A stretch of DNA of 64,000 bases from the NCBI RefSeq assembly GCF_001956295.1, contig NZ_MRTD01000014.1:1-64000 (forward strand). Reading direction: 5' to 3'. Both the position numbers and the translations under genes were made by a program. Origin of the DNA: Paenibacillus sp. FSL A5-0031. GTDB lineage: Bacteria; Bacillota; Bacilli; Paenibacillales; Paenibacillaceae. Below, piece by piece: positions 36,334-45,672 of this stretch. Positions within the stretch are counted from its first letter, which is position 1. Each line of letters starts with the position of its first letter. The notes beneath the pieces are model-generated. The model was not told the DNA's origin, did no database searches, and saw only the letters and a list, made by a program, of their open reading frames with translations.

Positions 36334-37764
36334 TTACGAAATAACAAAACCAATCTGACCAGTCTGGTCCAAAGATAACTTCATATAATCATTATTTAAC
36401 CCCTGTTTTGATCCCTCTAAAGCATGTCTCCTGAAAAATACCGAAGCTATTTCGTTAGCAAAACTTTTGATAACTCGGCCACAAACACTCTGACCAATCA
36501 TTTCATAGATTCGATATAAAGGAATATGAGAAGGAAATTCAAACCACTCAGGAATCGAAAAAATACGACGCAACTCACTTACCGTAAGAAAACGCCAACT
36601 CTTTTGGTCCTTGCTTAGCACATAAGAATTGCTCGCTGATTGTGAACGATAACGGCGTGGAATGCACTGAAATTCAGTAGCCTCTTCACTAACAAACGTC
36701 TTCTCGATATTCCTCTCTGACCACGAATTATTCTTTTCTGCTTTAGATTTAAAACTATTCATCCATTTATCAAGTGACTTCCACACGTGAACAGTTGACG
36801 CCGGGTCTAAGAATTCTTTTAGACGCTTATGGCGTATTGCTGGTGGCTTAGGAATTCTAAAGAGATCAAAGTCTTCCTTGTCCCTAAAAGATACCGCATA
36901 TGAACGATCTCGACGTGCTATGCTACCGAATGCATGACTTTCTAACCGGATTGGACCGACATGATAAGGAAAGTCATGCGACAATAGCTGTTGTAGGTCA
37001 TAATAGGTCGACGATTGGTAAAACTGAGGAACATTTTCATAAAAGATAACGCGCGGTTCTGCAGCTTTTAGAATTTTATATGTCCCCAAAATTAAATTGT
37101 CAAAATACCCTTGGTCCAAATCACCTAGTGACGAAAATTCTGAACAATCTAACGTGACAAATGCTACATCTCCTTTTGCGACTAAATTAACATCACGTAA
37201 ATCCGAATTAATCAAAAAACTATATGGAAGATTATGTTTCAAAACGCTTGCACTATCCTCTTCGATCTCAACCTCCATCGTTGCTGTGTAATAGGATGTA
37301 TCCACAAATAGAGATGAGCCAAGCCCGCTCCCAGCACAGATGGAAATCAGACGGAGTCTCTCATCTGCAGGAGATTCAAAGGTTTCTGTTTCGAATAATC
37401 GAAAACGAAGCGGGCGCACAATCACTTGTCCATAATCACCATTTCGATAAACACTGATTTCAATTTTATCTTGGATACATAGCACCGTAGAGAATTTTTC
37501 TCCACTTGCATCAACTAAAGGACGCGGCTGCCCGCTCACTCTATTAACCCGTGAGGAGACACTCACTTCGTGAACATTGTCTCCATTATCGTAGGGACAA
37601 TTTTGAACAGTAATCGTTTTATTATATTCATCTACATGAATATAAAGAGTGGTACCCGGTTTAAAATTAGCCGTCTCGTTTACAATATGCTGAAGCCATA
37701 ATCGAGGTTTACCCCGTTTACTACTAACTGTATAAACCTTCTGTAAGATAAGTTTATTTTTCAT
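36334..37764 (-). CDS. DNA C5-cytosine methyltransferase, divergent
   Basis: A 476-aa protein. A unique region of about 135 residues precedes the SAM motif ICAGSGLGSSLF (about 142-153). The catalytic region reads LDCSEFSS with Cys207 in place of the usual PCQ context; ENVP follows at 243-246 and ESHAFGSIARRDRSYAV matches motif VIII. The C-terminus has the RIFSIPEW and YEMIGQSVCGRVIKSFA segments of motifs IX-X. No restriction endonuclease is adjacent, so it may be a solitary or protective methylase. A large hairpin separates the good AAGGAGG from the start codon. Confidence 0.8.
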   Translation of the reverse strand: MKNKLILQKVYTVSSKRGKPRLWLQHIVNETANFKPGTTLYIHVDEYNKTITVQNCPYDNGDNVHEVSVSSRVNRVSGQPRPLVDASGEKFSTVLCIQDKIEISVYRNGDYGQVIVRPLRFRLFETETFESPADERLRLISICAGSGLGSSLFVDTSYYTATMEVEIEEDSASVLKHNLPYSFLINSDLRDVNLVAKGDVAFVTLDCSEFSSLGDLDQGYFDNLILGTYKILKAAEPRVIFYENVPQFYQSSTYYDLQQLLSHDFPYHVGPIRLESHAFGSIARRDRSYAVSFRDKEDFDLFRIPKPPAIRHKRLKEFLDPASTVHVWKSLDKWMNSFKSKAEKNNSWSERNIEKTFVSEEATEFQCIPRRYRSQSASNSYVLSKDQKSWRFLTVSELRRIFSIPEWFEFPSHIPLYRIYEMIGQSVCGRVIKSFANEIASVFFRRHALEGSKQGLNNDYMKLSLDQTGQIGFVIS

Positions 37765-37771
37765 ATTTGGT

Positions 37772-37820
37772 TATCCCTAGTACGGTGGGGAAATCCCCCG
37801 CAGTACCAGGGACTTCCTCC
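37772..37820 (-). promoter_or_regulatory. Hairpin between a strong Shine-Dalgarno and the start codon
   Basis: On the minus strand AAGGAGG is followed by CCCTGGTACTGCGGGG...CCCCACCGTACTAGGG and then, about 10 nt later, the ATG at 37764. Folding would bring the distant AAGGAGG close to the start; unfolded, only AGGG is near. Confidence 0.55.
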
Positions 37821-37860
37821 TTCCGATATTAAGAATTTATATTTCCTTTATTACAATGAA

Positions 37861-38802
37861 TCAATGTTTTACAGGAACAGTTGAATCTTGATAAGATGAT
37901 TCGCTGATGTTTATAAACCATTTCCCACGCTGCAGGTGGTTAATATTTAATTCACACCAATTGTCCTTTTGGATACGTTTTAGGGTATCCCATTCTACAT
38001 AGACTCCTCTTCCGAGTACAAATAGATCCATTGCTTCTAGAAAATCTATCTCCACATAATCTGAACCCAACTTGGAAGGCAACACAGGCTTCATCCTACG
38101 CATGATGTCTCGCTCCAATTGCTCAATCGTTTTTACCGAACGTGCAAGAATGTCAAAAACCGAAAGTCCTCGAGCATTACGCCTGTCCTTCTCAAATTCT
38201 CTTAATGCCCAAAGAAGGGTGACATTTTCATGATTCATTCGATTGACAACATATCCACATAATTCGGCATAGTCACGTTCTACGACGGGCCATTCGCTGT
38301 TAGGTAAAATAGATACCATATATCGAAGATTTGTGCCGTATTTAGCGTCCCACTCCCTTAAGCAGCCCGTTGTTACCGCCTCCTCCATGCCAACACCAAT
38401 CGCTTCTACCAGTTCACTAAGTTCGTATTTATTAAGGTCTTGATGATCCACCAGATGCTTAATAAAAAATTCAGATTCATTCTCCGGAATGCCGTATTTA
38501 ACGCCGATACTCTGTAGAAGACCTAAAAGCTCGATTTTAATTACTACTAATCTTATCTCAGGACTTTGTGACTGAACACCATTTGTTTCGTCTTGCGAGA
38601 TGAAGGTAAATGACAACGTATCAGGTCCCCTTTTTACGTGAGCTTCCGTGAAGGCAAATTCATCTGAATAAGGACCGGTTACCTTGTAAGAAACACCTTC
38701 TACCATATCAACGAAGAGTAGATCTTTGCTTGGAATGAATCCCTTTCCTCCGCAAAGATTACATTCGGCACTAGCGCACTTACATTCAATTGAAAATTGC
38801 AT
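37861..38802 (-). CDS. Hypothetical protein with N-terminal Cys motif, 313 aa
   Basis: The first 25 residues hold CKCASAECNLCGGKGF, a DnaJ-like half zinc finger. The remainder is soluble and rich in helices (ELVEAIGVGMEEAVTTGCLR, IEQLERDIMRRMKPVL). It sits in the modification operon between the C5 methyltransferase and small genes, and has an RBS-proximal hairpin. No family recognised. Confidence 0.65.
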   Translation of the reverse strand: MQFSIECKCASAECNLCGGKGFIPSKDLLFVDMVEGVSYKVTGPYSDEFAFTEAHVKRGPDTLSFTFISQDETNGVQSQSPEIRLVVIKIELLGLLQSIGVKYGIPENESEFFIKHLVDHQDLNKYELSELVEAIGVGMEEAVTTGCLREWDAKYGTNLRYMVSILPNSEWPVVERDYAELCGYVVNRMNHENVTLLWALREFEKDRRNARGLSVFDILARSVKTIEQLERDIMRRMKPVLPSKLGSDYVEIDFLEAMDLFVLGRGVYVEWDTLKRIQKDNWCELNINHLQRGKWFINISESSYQDSTVPVKH

Positions 38803-38821
38803 ATTAATTACCCCTAAATTA

Positions 38822-38872
38822 CTCCCCTCTGCACCGGGGAGTGAAGATTTTCCCCAGTGCAGAGGGTAAAGA
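38822..38872 (-). promoter_or_regulatory. RBS-proximal GC hairpin (family copy)
   Basis: CCCTCTGCACTGGGG pairs with CCCCGGTGCAGAGGG just before the AGGGG ribosome site of the 313-aa gene. Confidence 0.55.
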
Positions 38873-38982
38873 ATACAGTGAAACGCCCGTTAAGCGGGTA
38901 TTTTCACATTATTTTGATTTCGTTGTCTTTCTATGTACATACGGCTTTCCAGCTAGTCTAGAGAATGGCCAGCGGCCGTGAG

Positions 38983-39240
38983 TTAGTTATCGTTACCGTA
39001 GTAATCTCTCATAAACTGTTCTTCTGTCTGTTTTAGGTGCTCTTTTTTTATTCCAACAATTACTTTGGTCATTACAATCGCGGTATCCCGCTCCTCCTGA
39101 GAGAGGACAACAGATGGTATATCTAATCCTCGCTCGTCAAGATTCACATTTTGAGCGAATTGCGCAACCGTCATGCCGGCAGCATGCAGTTGCTCGTCAG
39201 AAATACGAATTCTTAGAGTCACCTCAATCTCTTGTGCCAT
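38983..39240 (-). CDS. Hypothetical protein, 85 aa
   Basis: A small acidic soluble protein (VTLRIRISDEQLHAAGMTVA) overlapping the end of the 145-aa gene by 17 bp. GAGGAGC lies upstream of the ATG. No family recognised. Confidence 0.6.
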   Translation of the reverse strand: MAQEIEVTLRIRISDEQLHAAGMTVAQFAQNVNLDERGLDIPSVVLSQEERDTAIVMTKVIVGIKKEHLKQTEEQFMRDYYGNDN

Positions 39241-39661
39241 TACAATTCAGCTCCTCTGCCTGTTGGTGTAATTCAATCATTCTCTTTTCGATTAAACTAA
39301 CTGCCTCAGGTGTCATACTATAATGATGAATGGCCAGCTTAACAATCTGTTCTTTGATACGTAGGAACTTAAAGTCACTTGGACGTTGTAAATGATCCTC
39401 GATTGCTTGAAGTAAGGTAGGCCCAAACGCATTTGAACCTAATAGTTTTGCATCAAATCCTTCAGGAAAACAAAAATACCTTCGTCCAGGCTGTACAACT
39501 TTGTTATATTTTTTGACTAGCTGCTCTGCTGTGTCCGCTGGCTGAGAGCGATAGAACCAATAGAATCCATTCTCAAACCGGCACCAAATCGTCTTGTACT
39601 CCATCATTGTATTTGGCAGGACTGCATACATACGCTTTGATCCAATTACCATTCTGTTCAT
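39224..39661 (-). CDS. Hypothetical protein, 145 aa
   Basis: The ATG at 39661 is the better start: the longer reading from 39763 would translate a hairpin of the RBS-proximal family. The protein (MVIGSKRMYAVLPNTMMEYK and RYFCFPEGFDAKLLGSNAFG) is soluble with a helical end. No family recognised. Part of the 40.7 to 36.3 kb operon. Confidence 0.6.
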   Translation of the reverse strand: MNRMVIGSKRMYAVLPNTMMEYKTIWCRFENGFYWFYRSQPADTAEQLVKKYNKVVQPGRRYFCFPEGFDAKLLGSNAFGPTLLQAIEDHLQRPSDFKFLRIKEQIVKLAIHHYSMTPEAVSLIEKRMIELHQQAEELNCNGTRD

Positions 39662-39674
39662 ATCAATCACTCCA

Positions 39675-39725
39675 TTAGCTCCCTCTGCACCGGAAGCCAT
39701 ATTGTTTAGGCACCCATGCAGGGGT
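39675..39725 (-). promoter_or_regulatory. RBS-proximal GC hairpin (family copy)
   Basis: CCCCTGCATGGGTGCC...GGTGCAGAGGG is weaker than its relatives but shares the GGTGCAGAGGG arm, just before the start of the 145-aa gene. Confidence 0.4.
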
Positions 39726-39800
39726 AGGTCAGCTAATATAGATGAGATACAAGCTGATTCCAAATGCTAAAATATTTCATTAATTAAATTTCCTCCAACG

Positions 39801-40676
39801 TCAAAAGGCAAACGCAAATTGATCAGTGGTTATCTCACCGTTTCGACTCGGTATGGCGGGTACAAGTTGGATTGGAACCTCCATTTTATCATAACCCGTT
39901 ACGTCACCAGGACTGGCGTACCACGGTGCATAAAAGTACATTTGAATTTTACAGAGCTTAATCGCAATCCCAGAAATATCCTGGCCATAACCTCGAAGGA
40001 AATAGTTTGACGCAGGTAATAGCATTGCACCAGTTCCAACGCAAGAATCCATTACCGTTTGCCGTTTTTTTTCCTCTGGGTCGCCATCGCCATGTGTCAT
40101 TTCAAGCATCATGCGAGTAATCGGAAATGGCGTAGGAAAATATCCGAGCCCCGACTTGTAACCTTTCCCGGTCTCATCACACAAAACCTGTGAGAGATAA
40201 TCTGTTGGATTATCGAGAACAAGAAATAAATCAAATTCGCGATAGAAGTGTTCATTTAGTTTCTCTGAAATTCGCGGCTTCTCATCTGTAGCGGATAGGC
40301 CCCATAGGAGCCAGTCCGAAAAATGATCGATCGTCGCTTCATGATGAGATAAGCAACTTGTGAACATATTCCTAGTCGCGAGCGTCCTCGGCGATCCGAG
40401 ATCTGCCCACTCAATTTTTGGGATTGGTCCACTCCCGGTTATCGTACCCTTCTGCTTAATCTCCAACCAATAATCCCAGCGGCCCCATAAGAGAGCATCA
40501 TAAGTAAAAAGAAAGGGCAATAGCCATCCTCGCTTATTTAGTACTTCAAGATGGTTTTGGGGCATCCCGCCAATTGCCTGAGCGTAACCAGCTACTTCAA
40601 GCGGCAGCCGTTCAAGTCTCTCTGGAGTGAAGCGGGATATTCGATACAAGTGGTTTTTATTTTTCTCCTTAGTCAC
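39801..40676 (-). CDS. N6-adenine DNA methyltransferase-like protein
   Basis: A 291-aa protein starting at GTG 40676. YFPTPFPITRMMLEMTHGDG leads into the SAM motif MDSCVGTGAMLLPAS, then GYGQDISGIAIKLCKIQMYF, an arrangement like type I HsdM and related methylases. I do not see an NPPY or DPPY motif, so catalysis is uncertain; it may be degenerate or act on another substrate. The N-terminal 170 residues are not typical. It lies in the modification operon. Confidence 0.65.
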   Translation of the reverse strand: MTKEKNKNHLYRISRFTPERLERLPLEVAGYAQAIGGMPQNHLEVLNKRGWLLPFLFTYDALLWGRWDYWLEIKQKGTITGSGPIPKIEWADLGSPRTLATRNMFTSCLSHHEATIDHFSDWLLWGLSATDEKPRISEKLNEHFYREFDLFLVLDNPTDYLSQVLCDETGKGYKSGLGYFPTPFPITRMMLEMTHGDGDPEEKKRQTVMDSCVGTGAMLLPASNYFLRGYGQDISGIAIKLCKIQMYFYAPWYASPGDVTGYDKMEVPIQLVPAIPSRNGEITTDQFAFAF

Positions 40677-40697
40677 TAATTAACAACCTTCCAATCC

Positions 40698-40745
40698 CTC
40701 CCCCTCTGCACAGGGAGGTCGATATTCCCCCGTGCAGAGGGTAAA
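40698..40745 (-). promoter_or_regulatory. RBS-proximal GC hairpin (family copy)
   Basis: CCCTCTGCACGGGGG pairs with CTCCCTGTGCAGAGGG, upstream of GGGGAGGG and the GTG of the methyltransferase-like gene. Confidence 0.55.
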
Positions 40746-40754
40746 ACTATTCAA

Positions 40755-41189
40755 TTAACATGGACGAATTGATAGGGGGCGAGCATTAAGCCCGCTATTT
40801 GCAGCGAGCTGATAGGCATCAACGATTCCTTTAGATGGAATCAAAAGGTCTTTCATCGCCTGGTTCCTATAATCGAACATGGCTACCCGATGATACCGGA
40901 GCTGGGTACCGGTTAACAATTCATAACGATTTTTTACAAGCTGTAGCAGCAAAAAATGCTTATTTTTTGATTTCTCTTCGCTCTCCAAGTAATGAGAGAT
41001 GCTATAACTCAAGATGCGTATTTCTAACACTTCCGGATCTAATCCATCTCTATCCAAGTAATCACAGTTATCGCAGCTCTCGCTTCGATTGATGCGGTTA
41101 GAAATACAGGCTATAGAGTTGATAGCCCTTTTCTTTACATAGGAAGCCATTGTGTAAAAATACTTTAGCGTAAACGTTGTCTTTGTCAT
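40755..41189 (-). CDS. Hypothetical protein, 144 aa
   Basis: Soluble protein with a possible metal site (CISNRINRSESCDNCDYLDR). Located 15 bp downstream of the 97-aa gene, first in line behind the 41-kb leader. No family recognised. Confidence 0.55.
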   Translation of the reverse strand: MTKTTFTLKYFYTMASYVKKRAINSIACISNRINRSESCDNCDYLDRDGLDPEVLEIRILSYSISHYLESEEKSKNKHFLLLQLVKNRYELLTGTQLRYHRVAMFDYRNQAMKDLLIPSKGIVDAYQLAANSGLNARPLSIRPC

Positions 41190-41204
41190 GGTTCATGATT
41201 CCCT

Positions 41205-41498
41205 TCAGCGAAATATGATGTTGGCTTGGCTATAAATTTCATTGAGTAGCTTCTCAATTTCTTCCTGAGTATTCTGTACATAGTCGATATCACTCTCGTG
41301 GATCGTTGACCCGTTTGTCAGATTTAATTCATGGATTGAGAATAATACCTCGTTGTAATCAGCTGCCGTTACAAGGAAGAAGAACTGATTATTTATTCTT
41401 TTCCAAGGAGTAGTTAAACTACTCAGTTGCCTTTCAATCTCTTCAGGTGACAAAAACCATGCCTTTACGTATAGGTTTTTCGTGTTCTCAACTTCCAT
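41205..41498 (-). CDS. Hypothetical protein, 97 aa
   Basis: The start ATG 41498 follows AAGGAGGATATTC; the longer reading would translate the leader terminator. The protein has KAWFLSPEEIERQLSSLTTP and a C-terminal helix. It is the first gene after leader copy 4 and heads the modification operon. No family recognised. Confidence 0.6.
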   Translation of the reverse strand: MEVENTKNLYVKAWFLSPEEIERQLSSLTTPWKRINNQFFFLVTAADYNEVLFSIHELNLTNGSTIHESDIDYVQNTQEEIEKLLNEIYSQANIIFR

Positions 41499-41519
41499 AA
41501 ATGAATATCCTCCTTGTTT

Positions 41520-41660
41520 GGGGAACGAAAAAAGGAACGCAAAAAAGACATACGGACTCCGTATGCCAATGCGCTCCATTATTCGTACCTTTGTAAAATC
41601 GCTGAATAGCGTCTCCTTCCCTGCTCGAATATGTTACGGCAAGGAAAATTTTTCGTCTTT
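41520..41660 (-). ncRNA. Recurrent structured leader with nested terminators, copy 4
   Basis: The minus strand shows TTTTCCTTGC...GCAGGGAAGGAG, then ACGCT...AGCG, then inner CATACGGAGTCCGTATG with a T run inside an outer GGAGCGC...GCGTTCC stem with a T run (41529-41577). Very close in sequence to copy 5. Confidence 0.75.
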
Positions 41661-41777
41661 CATAATGGTATTTATTATACACGAGGGGCGAAAGCCAGTA
41701 AACAGCTAAGAGCCATCGGTAAGCATTGAACCATAAATACCATCTCTACACGCTTTAAATTTAAGAAACAAAATGAT

Positions 41778-42863
41778 CTATTCTTGAATTGTTGTTACTT
41801 CACCATCATTAAAATACACATAACGACCATCACCATAAACCCATTGTTCACTGACACCATATTTAGTAGTTGTTCTGTTTTTATCTTCAGGAGAACCCCA
41901 ACTCGAAGAGTTAACTTCTTCAGGACTCATACCTATCTGAGGAGAAGGTTTTGCTGGTTGATTTCGTAATCTTTCTCGATATGATAATTCAGCCGAATAT
42001 GCTTTAAGATCTCCTCTGTACTTCTCTTTATAAGAGATTATTTCCTCATACATTATTCCTTTATAATTATCCGGAATTTCAGCTAACGCTCTATAGCTAT
42101 AAGCAACATCTTGTCGGATTTTAACTATTGTTCTTACTGCATAAAAAGTTATATCGGCGGCATCTCTCTGAGTATATTTACCAAGAATTTTCAATACATC
42201 CTCATACTTTTTCTTTTTTATTAAATCAACTAGCTTTGATTCTACCTCGCTCTTGTTTAAATTTATTTCTTTATTAAGTATTCCATCATAATCCTTAGGA
42301 ATTTTGTATAAAAAATCGTAATAAACAGAAACATCTTTTTCTTTCATTTTCATAGCATAAGAGTATTTATTAAGACCGATATATGAACTATCCATATATA
42401 TAAAGATGGAATTTTGAATTGCTGTTAGTGCATTATCATATTTCTTTTCATGAATAAAATTTGAAATCGAATTAAGTTCTAAAGCGCTAATTCTATCAAA
42501 TAAATTTTTTTTATATTGGTTTACTAAATCACTATGTATATCATTATATTTATTCGGAATTTTCTTCATCTCAACTAATACAGCAGCATAATCGGAAAAT
42601 TCATTTCCTGAAACCTCTTGGAGTGCAATATTTGAATATACTATGCTTTTTAGTATTTTAACCCCTTTATAGTCCGGCTCTAGTGTGTTTAATTCCTCAG
42701 AAGCCTTGAGCCAATCCTCATTAGATATTAAAGTAAGTATTTCGGAATATGTATATTCCGGGTCTTGACTAACCGTTGAACTATTATTATTCGAAATTTT
42801 ACTTTCGCATCCAATCAAAAGAATTATCAAAATAAAAATAATTCCATAAATCTTGTATTTCAC
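41778..42863 (-). CDS. Lipoprotein, 361 aa, with SmpA/OmlA-like C-terminus
   Basis: An exported lipoprotein: MKYKIYGIIFILIILLIGCE has a lipobox LIGC. The middle 250 residues are helical and repeat-like, with YKGVKIL, NDIH and PDNYKGIMYEEI segments that suggest TPR-like packing. The C-terminal 50 residues (IGMSPEEVNSSSWGSP, then EQWVYGDGRYVYFNDGEV) resemble the small SmpA/OmlA-like fold found in Bacillales lipoproteins. The gene is AT-rich compared with the modification genes around it, suggesting separate acquisition. Confidence 0.75.
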   Translation of the reverse strand: MKYKIYGIIFILIILLIGCESKISNNNSSTVSQDPEYTYSEILTLISNEDWLKASEELNTLEPDYKGVKILKSIVYSNIALQEVSGNEFSDYAAVLVEMKKIPNKYNDIHSDLVNQYKKNLFDRISALELNSISNFIHEKKYDNALTAIQNSIFIYMDSSYIGLNKYSYAMKMKEKDVSVYYDFLYKIPKDYDGILNKEINLNKSEVESKLVDLIKKKKYEDVLKILGKYTQRDAADITFYAVRTIVKIRQDVAYSYRALAEIPDNYKGIMYEEIISYKEKYRGDLKAYSAELSYRERLRNQPAKPSPQIGMSPEEVNSSSWGSPEDKNRTTTKYGVSEQWVYGDGRYVYFNDGEVTTIQE

Positions 42864-42952
42864 CTAAAACACTCCTATACCATCATTTTCCACAACCTTA
42901 TCATAATTATTGTATATAGGTATATAGTCACTTTAAGGTACCACATGAGAAA

Positions 42953-42983
42953 AACCGCCGCAGCTCATAGCTGGGCGGTTGTA
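42953..42983 (-). terminator. Terminator after the 174-aa gene
   Basis: AACCGCC...GGCGGTT with a T run on the minus strand, like the one at 57.05 kb. Confidence 0.75.
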
Positions 42984-43063
42984 GCTTTATAATAAAGTTT
43001 GATAATTTTAATGCGCACGGAAACGAAAATAATACTCTTGACGCTGGACATTAACCGCTTCAT

Positions 43064-43588
43064 TTATATTTCGGTTATCCCTTGGAAAAACGATGGATCA
43101 TCATGAACGCTATCGTATGATAACCAATCATAGTGCACGATCCCTAAGTGGTCTGCGATCAAATAAGCTGGAGGCGTTTCGAGTGCAAACAACTCCTCGA
43201 TGTCCTCGACATCGAAAATTGATTCAATATTGTCGACTGGTTTTCCTTGTTCTGTTTTTAAGTTTTGGATCACGATTAAATCTAACTTGCTGGCTTTGAT
43301 AACGAGATTGTCTTCCCATGCACAATTATAATCAAACACGAGTTTATTCTTGTTATAGACCAGAAGCTCCCATCCATGATCTTCGGCGTAAACATAATGA
43401 ACAAGGGTGCCCGTATTTTGCTCAGTCACCTCTTCGTCAACCGAGAAATTACCATCTGCGATTACAAAAGTCACCCATCCATTGGTCGACTCAAATACAT
43501 ATCCATGTTTTCCAGAGCGATTTAGAAGGGATATAGCCTCTTCTTTGTCGCTGGTTCGTAAATGATAACTTTGACTAAACTCACTCAT
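43064..43588 (-). CDS. Hypothetical protein, 174 aa
   Basis: A soluble acidic protein with a good AGGAGG before its ATG. It has beta-rich segments (GYVFESTNGWVTFVIADGNF, GWELLVYNKNKLVFDYN) that resemble bacterial immunity or SMI1-like proteins only superficially. No family assigned. Transcription ends at the hairpin at 42953. Confidence 0.6.
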   Translation of the reverse strand: MSEFSQSYHLRTSDKEEAISLLNRSGKHGYVFESTNGWVTFVIADGNFSVDEEVTEQNTGTLVHYVYAEDHGWELLVYNKNKLVFDYNCAWEDNLVIKASKLDLIVIQNLKTEQGKPVDNIESIFDVEDIEELFALETPPAYLIADHLGIVHYDWLSYDSVHDDPSFFQGITEI

Positions 43589-43802
43589 GAAGTTTCCTCC
43601 TAGGATAAATAGCTCAACAGATTCTGTACGAAAAAGGAACGGGAATGCTTTCCCTAGGCCCTAACTTGTACGGTGCTTCCGCTACAGTTCAAGAATACAT
43701 TTGTTGGTAAATTGTGTAAACGAATTTTGTTTTATCGTTTCGTTTACTATAGGTACATATTCTTTCACTCCGCATACTTATCAATAAGAATAGCCGGCAC
43801 TC

Positions 43803-43859
43803 CACTGGGCAGTGCTCTAATGAAGTACCATCAGTCTAATACATTATTTTCTTTTTACA
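43803..43859 (-). repeat. Tn7-like transposon end, right type
   Basis: On the minus strand from 43859: TGTAAAAAG then AAAATAATGTATTAGACTG, then ATGG and a TTCATTAGA module. It ends within 6 bp of the dam pseudogene, so the insertion appears to have hit or trimmed that gene. Confidence 0.45.
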
Positions 43860-43864
43860 ACGGC

Positions 43865-44145
43865 AAGGTCTCGACGTCCATACAGCGATTATCGTATGGA
43901 GCATCTAGTCTAAAATTGATATAGGGCCGTTCAACTTCTTCAGGATCGAAATTCATAAAGAAAAATTCGGTTTCTCTACGTCGTTCCTGACCCAGTTTTG
44001 CTTTCACAACATCACCAAAAACGCGCTTCAACCGTCCGTATGTGGAAGTCATTATAAGTGTCAACACTGTGCACACCATTTGCAGGAATGATTCGCTGCC
44101 GTAGAAGATAATACTAGCGTGCTGCACTCTCCACAGGAGCGAATT
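43865..44145 (-). pseudogene. Remnant of a Dam-type adenine methyltransferase gene
   Basis: Two blocks resemble the intact dam gene at 45668-46516. One, 43914-44053, matches its 3' end (LGQERRRETEFFFMN, VERPYIN); the other, about 44072-44140, matches an internal region of it near 46129-46195. The roughly 300 bp between them in the intact gene is missing, as are the SAM and DPPY motifs. It is a degraded duplicate. Confidence 0.75.
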
Positions 44146-44149
44146 ATGA

Positions 44150-44560
44150 TTGTCGGTACCACAAAAGTATTGTAAATATTCTAATCACAGCATTTACTAG
44201 ATTTTTTATCGAATATGGCCAATATAAATATATAGTGTTATATTGAATAAGATACATTTTATCCCAATGTCGATAATGGAACATTTACTTGATATTTACA
44301 GTATAGATTTTTTTATATATGAAATTATTAATTGTTCTGATATTCTTTCACATGATTAATACTTTGATCGACATTACTGGATTTTGGCCATATGAGTTCG
44401 CATTATAACCCATGTGGCCGATTTATTCAAACGAGATTCTAGTAATTACTTTTAGTTTTATAAAAAGCAAAAGTCACAAATGGTAATTTGTTGACAAAAT
44501 TGTTTCATATTGTTTGTTAATGTGTTTAATGAAATGAAAAAAATTACAAAGGAGTGTTAA
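44150..44560. other. AT-rich intergenic region with a candidate promoter
   Basis: Very AT-rich. TTGACA at 44491-44496 followed about 18 bp later by a weak TGTTAA could be the promoter of the secreted-protein gene. Nothing else is evident. Confidence 0.35.
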
Positions 44561-44563
44561 TTT

Positions 44564-45520
44564 TTGAAAAAGTTAGTATTATTGTTAACCGCTATTATTC
44601 TTATTTTTTCTGTCTCACCAGTTTTTGCTAATAGTGTTACAGAGGAGAAACTTCCAATTACGGAAGATCTGACAGACCCAAAAGAATTACTAGATGAACT
44701 CCGGCTCAAAATTAACAATCTTGAAAATCTGACGAACCAAAATGCATTACTAGATGGGGTCAACATTGAAAGTCTAGTGAACCAAAATGAAATACTCGAT
44801 GAGCTCCACAAAAAAGTGGTGAAAAGTGGGCTGGTTTCATTAAACGAAGATGGATTAATAGAAATTCACGCTTCAGCGGAAGATCTAGCTGTTGACAAGG
44901 ATTTATTTGATAATTACTTGTTCAAGATGGAACGTTCTAATTATCTAGTAATTGTTGGCGGATATAACTTCGATACTGATTTTAATCTTGTTAGTCTATC
45001 AAATGACGAGGCAATTAAAGATATTCAATTAAAAAATCAAAAGAAAATACAAACTAATAGTTTATATTCTCTGAAAGGAAATAGTTCTAACTTCTCTACT
45101 CTCAATTCGCTACCTGTTCTAAATGCGATTGGTATAGCTACTAAAAATAAACAAGAAGTCCAAGATTACTATGTTGCTTCTCTTTATATTGAGGGGAGTG
45201 GAACAGCTGCAGTGTATAAGACAACAGCATTTTGGGTTGCAAGTGTTACAAATGGTGGTGTATGGGATTATAAAAGTTTAGCAGGTTATTCACCAAATAC
45301 TAAACAATGGAATGCATATACAAGATATTCCTACACGACTGGAGTAACTCGCACATCTGAATGGTTTGGAAACTATAACTATGGATATACTGGTAGATTT
45401 CTATTTTCATTATCAGTCCTTTATGCTGGTGGTAATTTTGCTGGTGTGTTATGGGGCGGCCACCTTGATACTGCCCTTGATCAAGCTGCGATTAAAATGG
45501 GATATGATGAGTCAATATAA
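44564..45520 (+). CDS. Secreted protein of unknown function, 318 aa
   Basis: Starts at TTG 44564 after AAAGGAGTG. A clear Sec signal peptide (KKLVLLLTAIILIFSVSPVF, cleavage after ANS-like residues). Residues 30-80 contain two or three heptad-like copies of LLDELRLKINNLENLTNQN, which suggests a coiled coil. The C-terminal 130 residues are rich in Tyr, Gly, Thr and Trp (TTGVTRTSEWFGNYNYGYTG) and may form a beta-rich domain. No family recognised; a toxin, adhesin or bacteriocin is possible. Confidence 0.7.
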   Translation: MKKLVLLLTAIILIFSVSPVFANSVTEEKLPITEDLTDPKELLDELRLKINNLENLTNQNALLDGVNIESLVNQNEILDELHKKVVKSGLVSLNEDGLIEIHASAEDLAVDKDLFDNYLFKMERSNYLVIVGGYNFDTDFNLVSLSNDEAIKDIQLKNQKKIQTNSLYSLKGNSSNFSTLNSLPVLNAIGIATKNKQEVQDYYVASLYIEGSGTAAVYKTTAFWVASVTNGGVWDYKSLAGYSPNTKQWNAYTRYSYTTGVTRTSEWFGNYNYGYTGRFLFSLSVLYAGGNFAGVLWGGHLDTALDQAAIKMGYDESI

Positions 45521-45626
45521 TAGTCAGTTTCAAACTAGAGCGTGGTTTTGACGAGCGAGCATTAAACCAGCTGATTTTTGTCATGCTTTGGCCACTTGGC
45601 CTTTAAGCAGGAAAATTTAAATAAAA

Positions 45627-45672
45627 AAAATGATCGCCACAGTTGTATTAACTGAGCGATCATTTTTTTATT
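45627..45672. terminator. Bidirectional terminator
   Basis: AAAATGATCGC pairs with GCGATCATTTT and has T runs on both strands, between the convergent secreted-protein and dam genes. Confidence 0.8.

Noticed and set aside
36334..41189. Classical type I or II restriction-modification operon
   Set aside because: Methyltransferases are present, but no specificity or endonuclease subunit could be identified.
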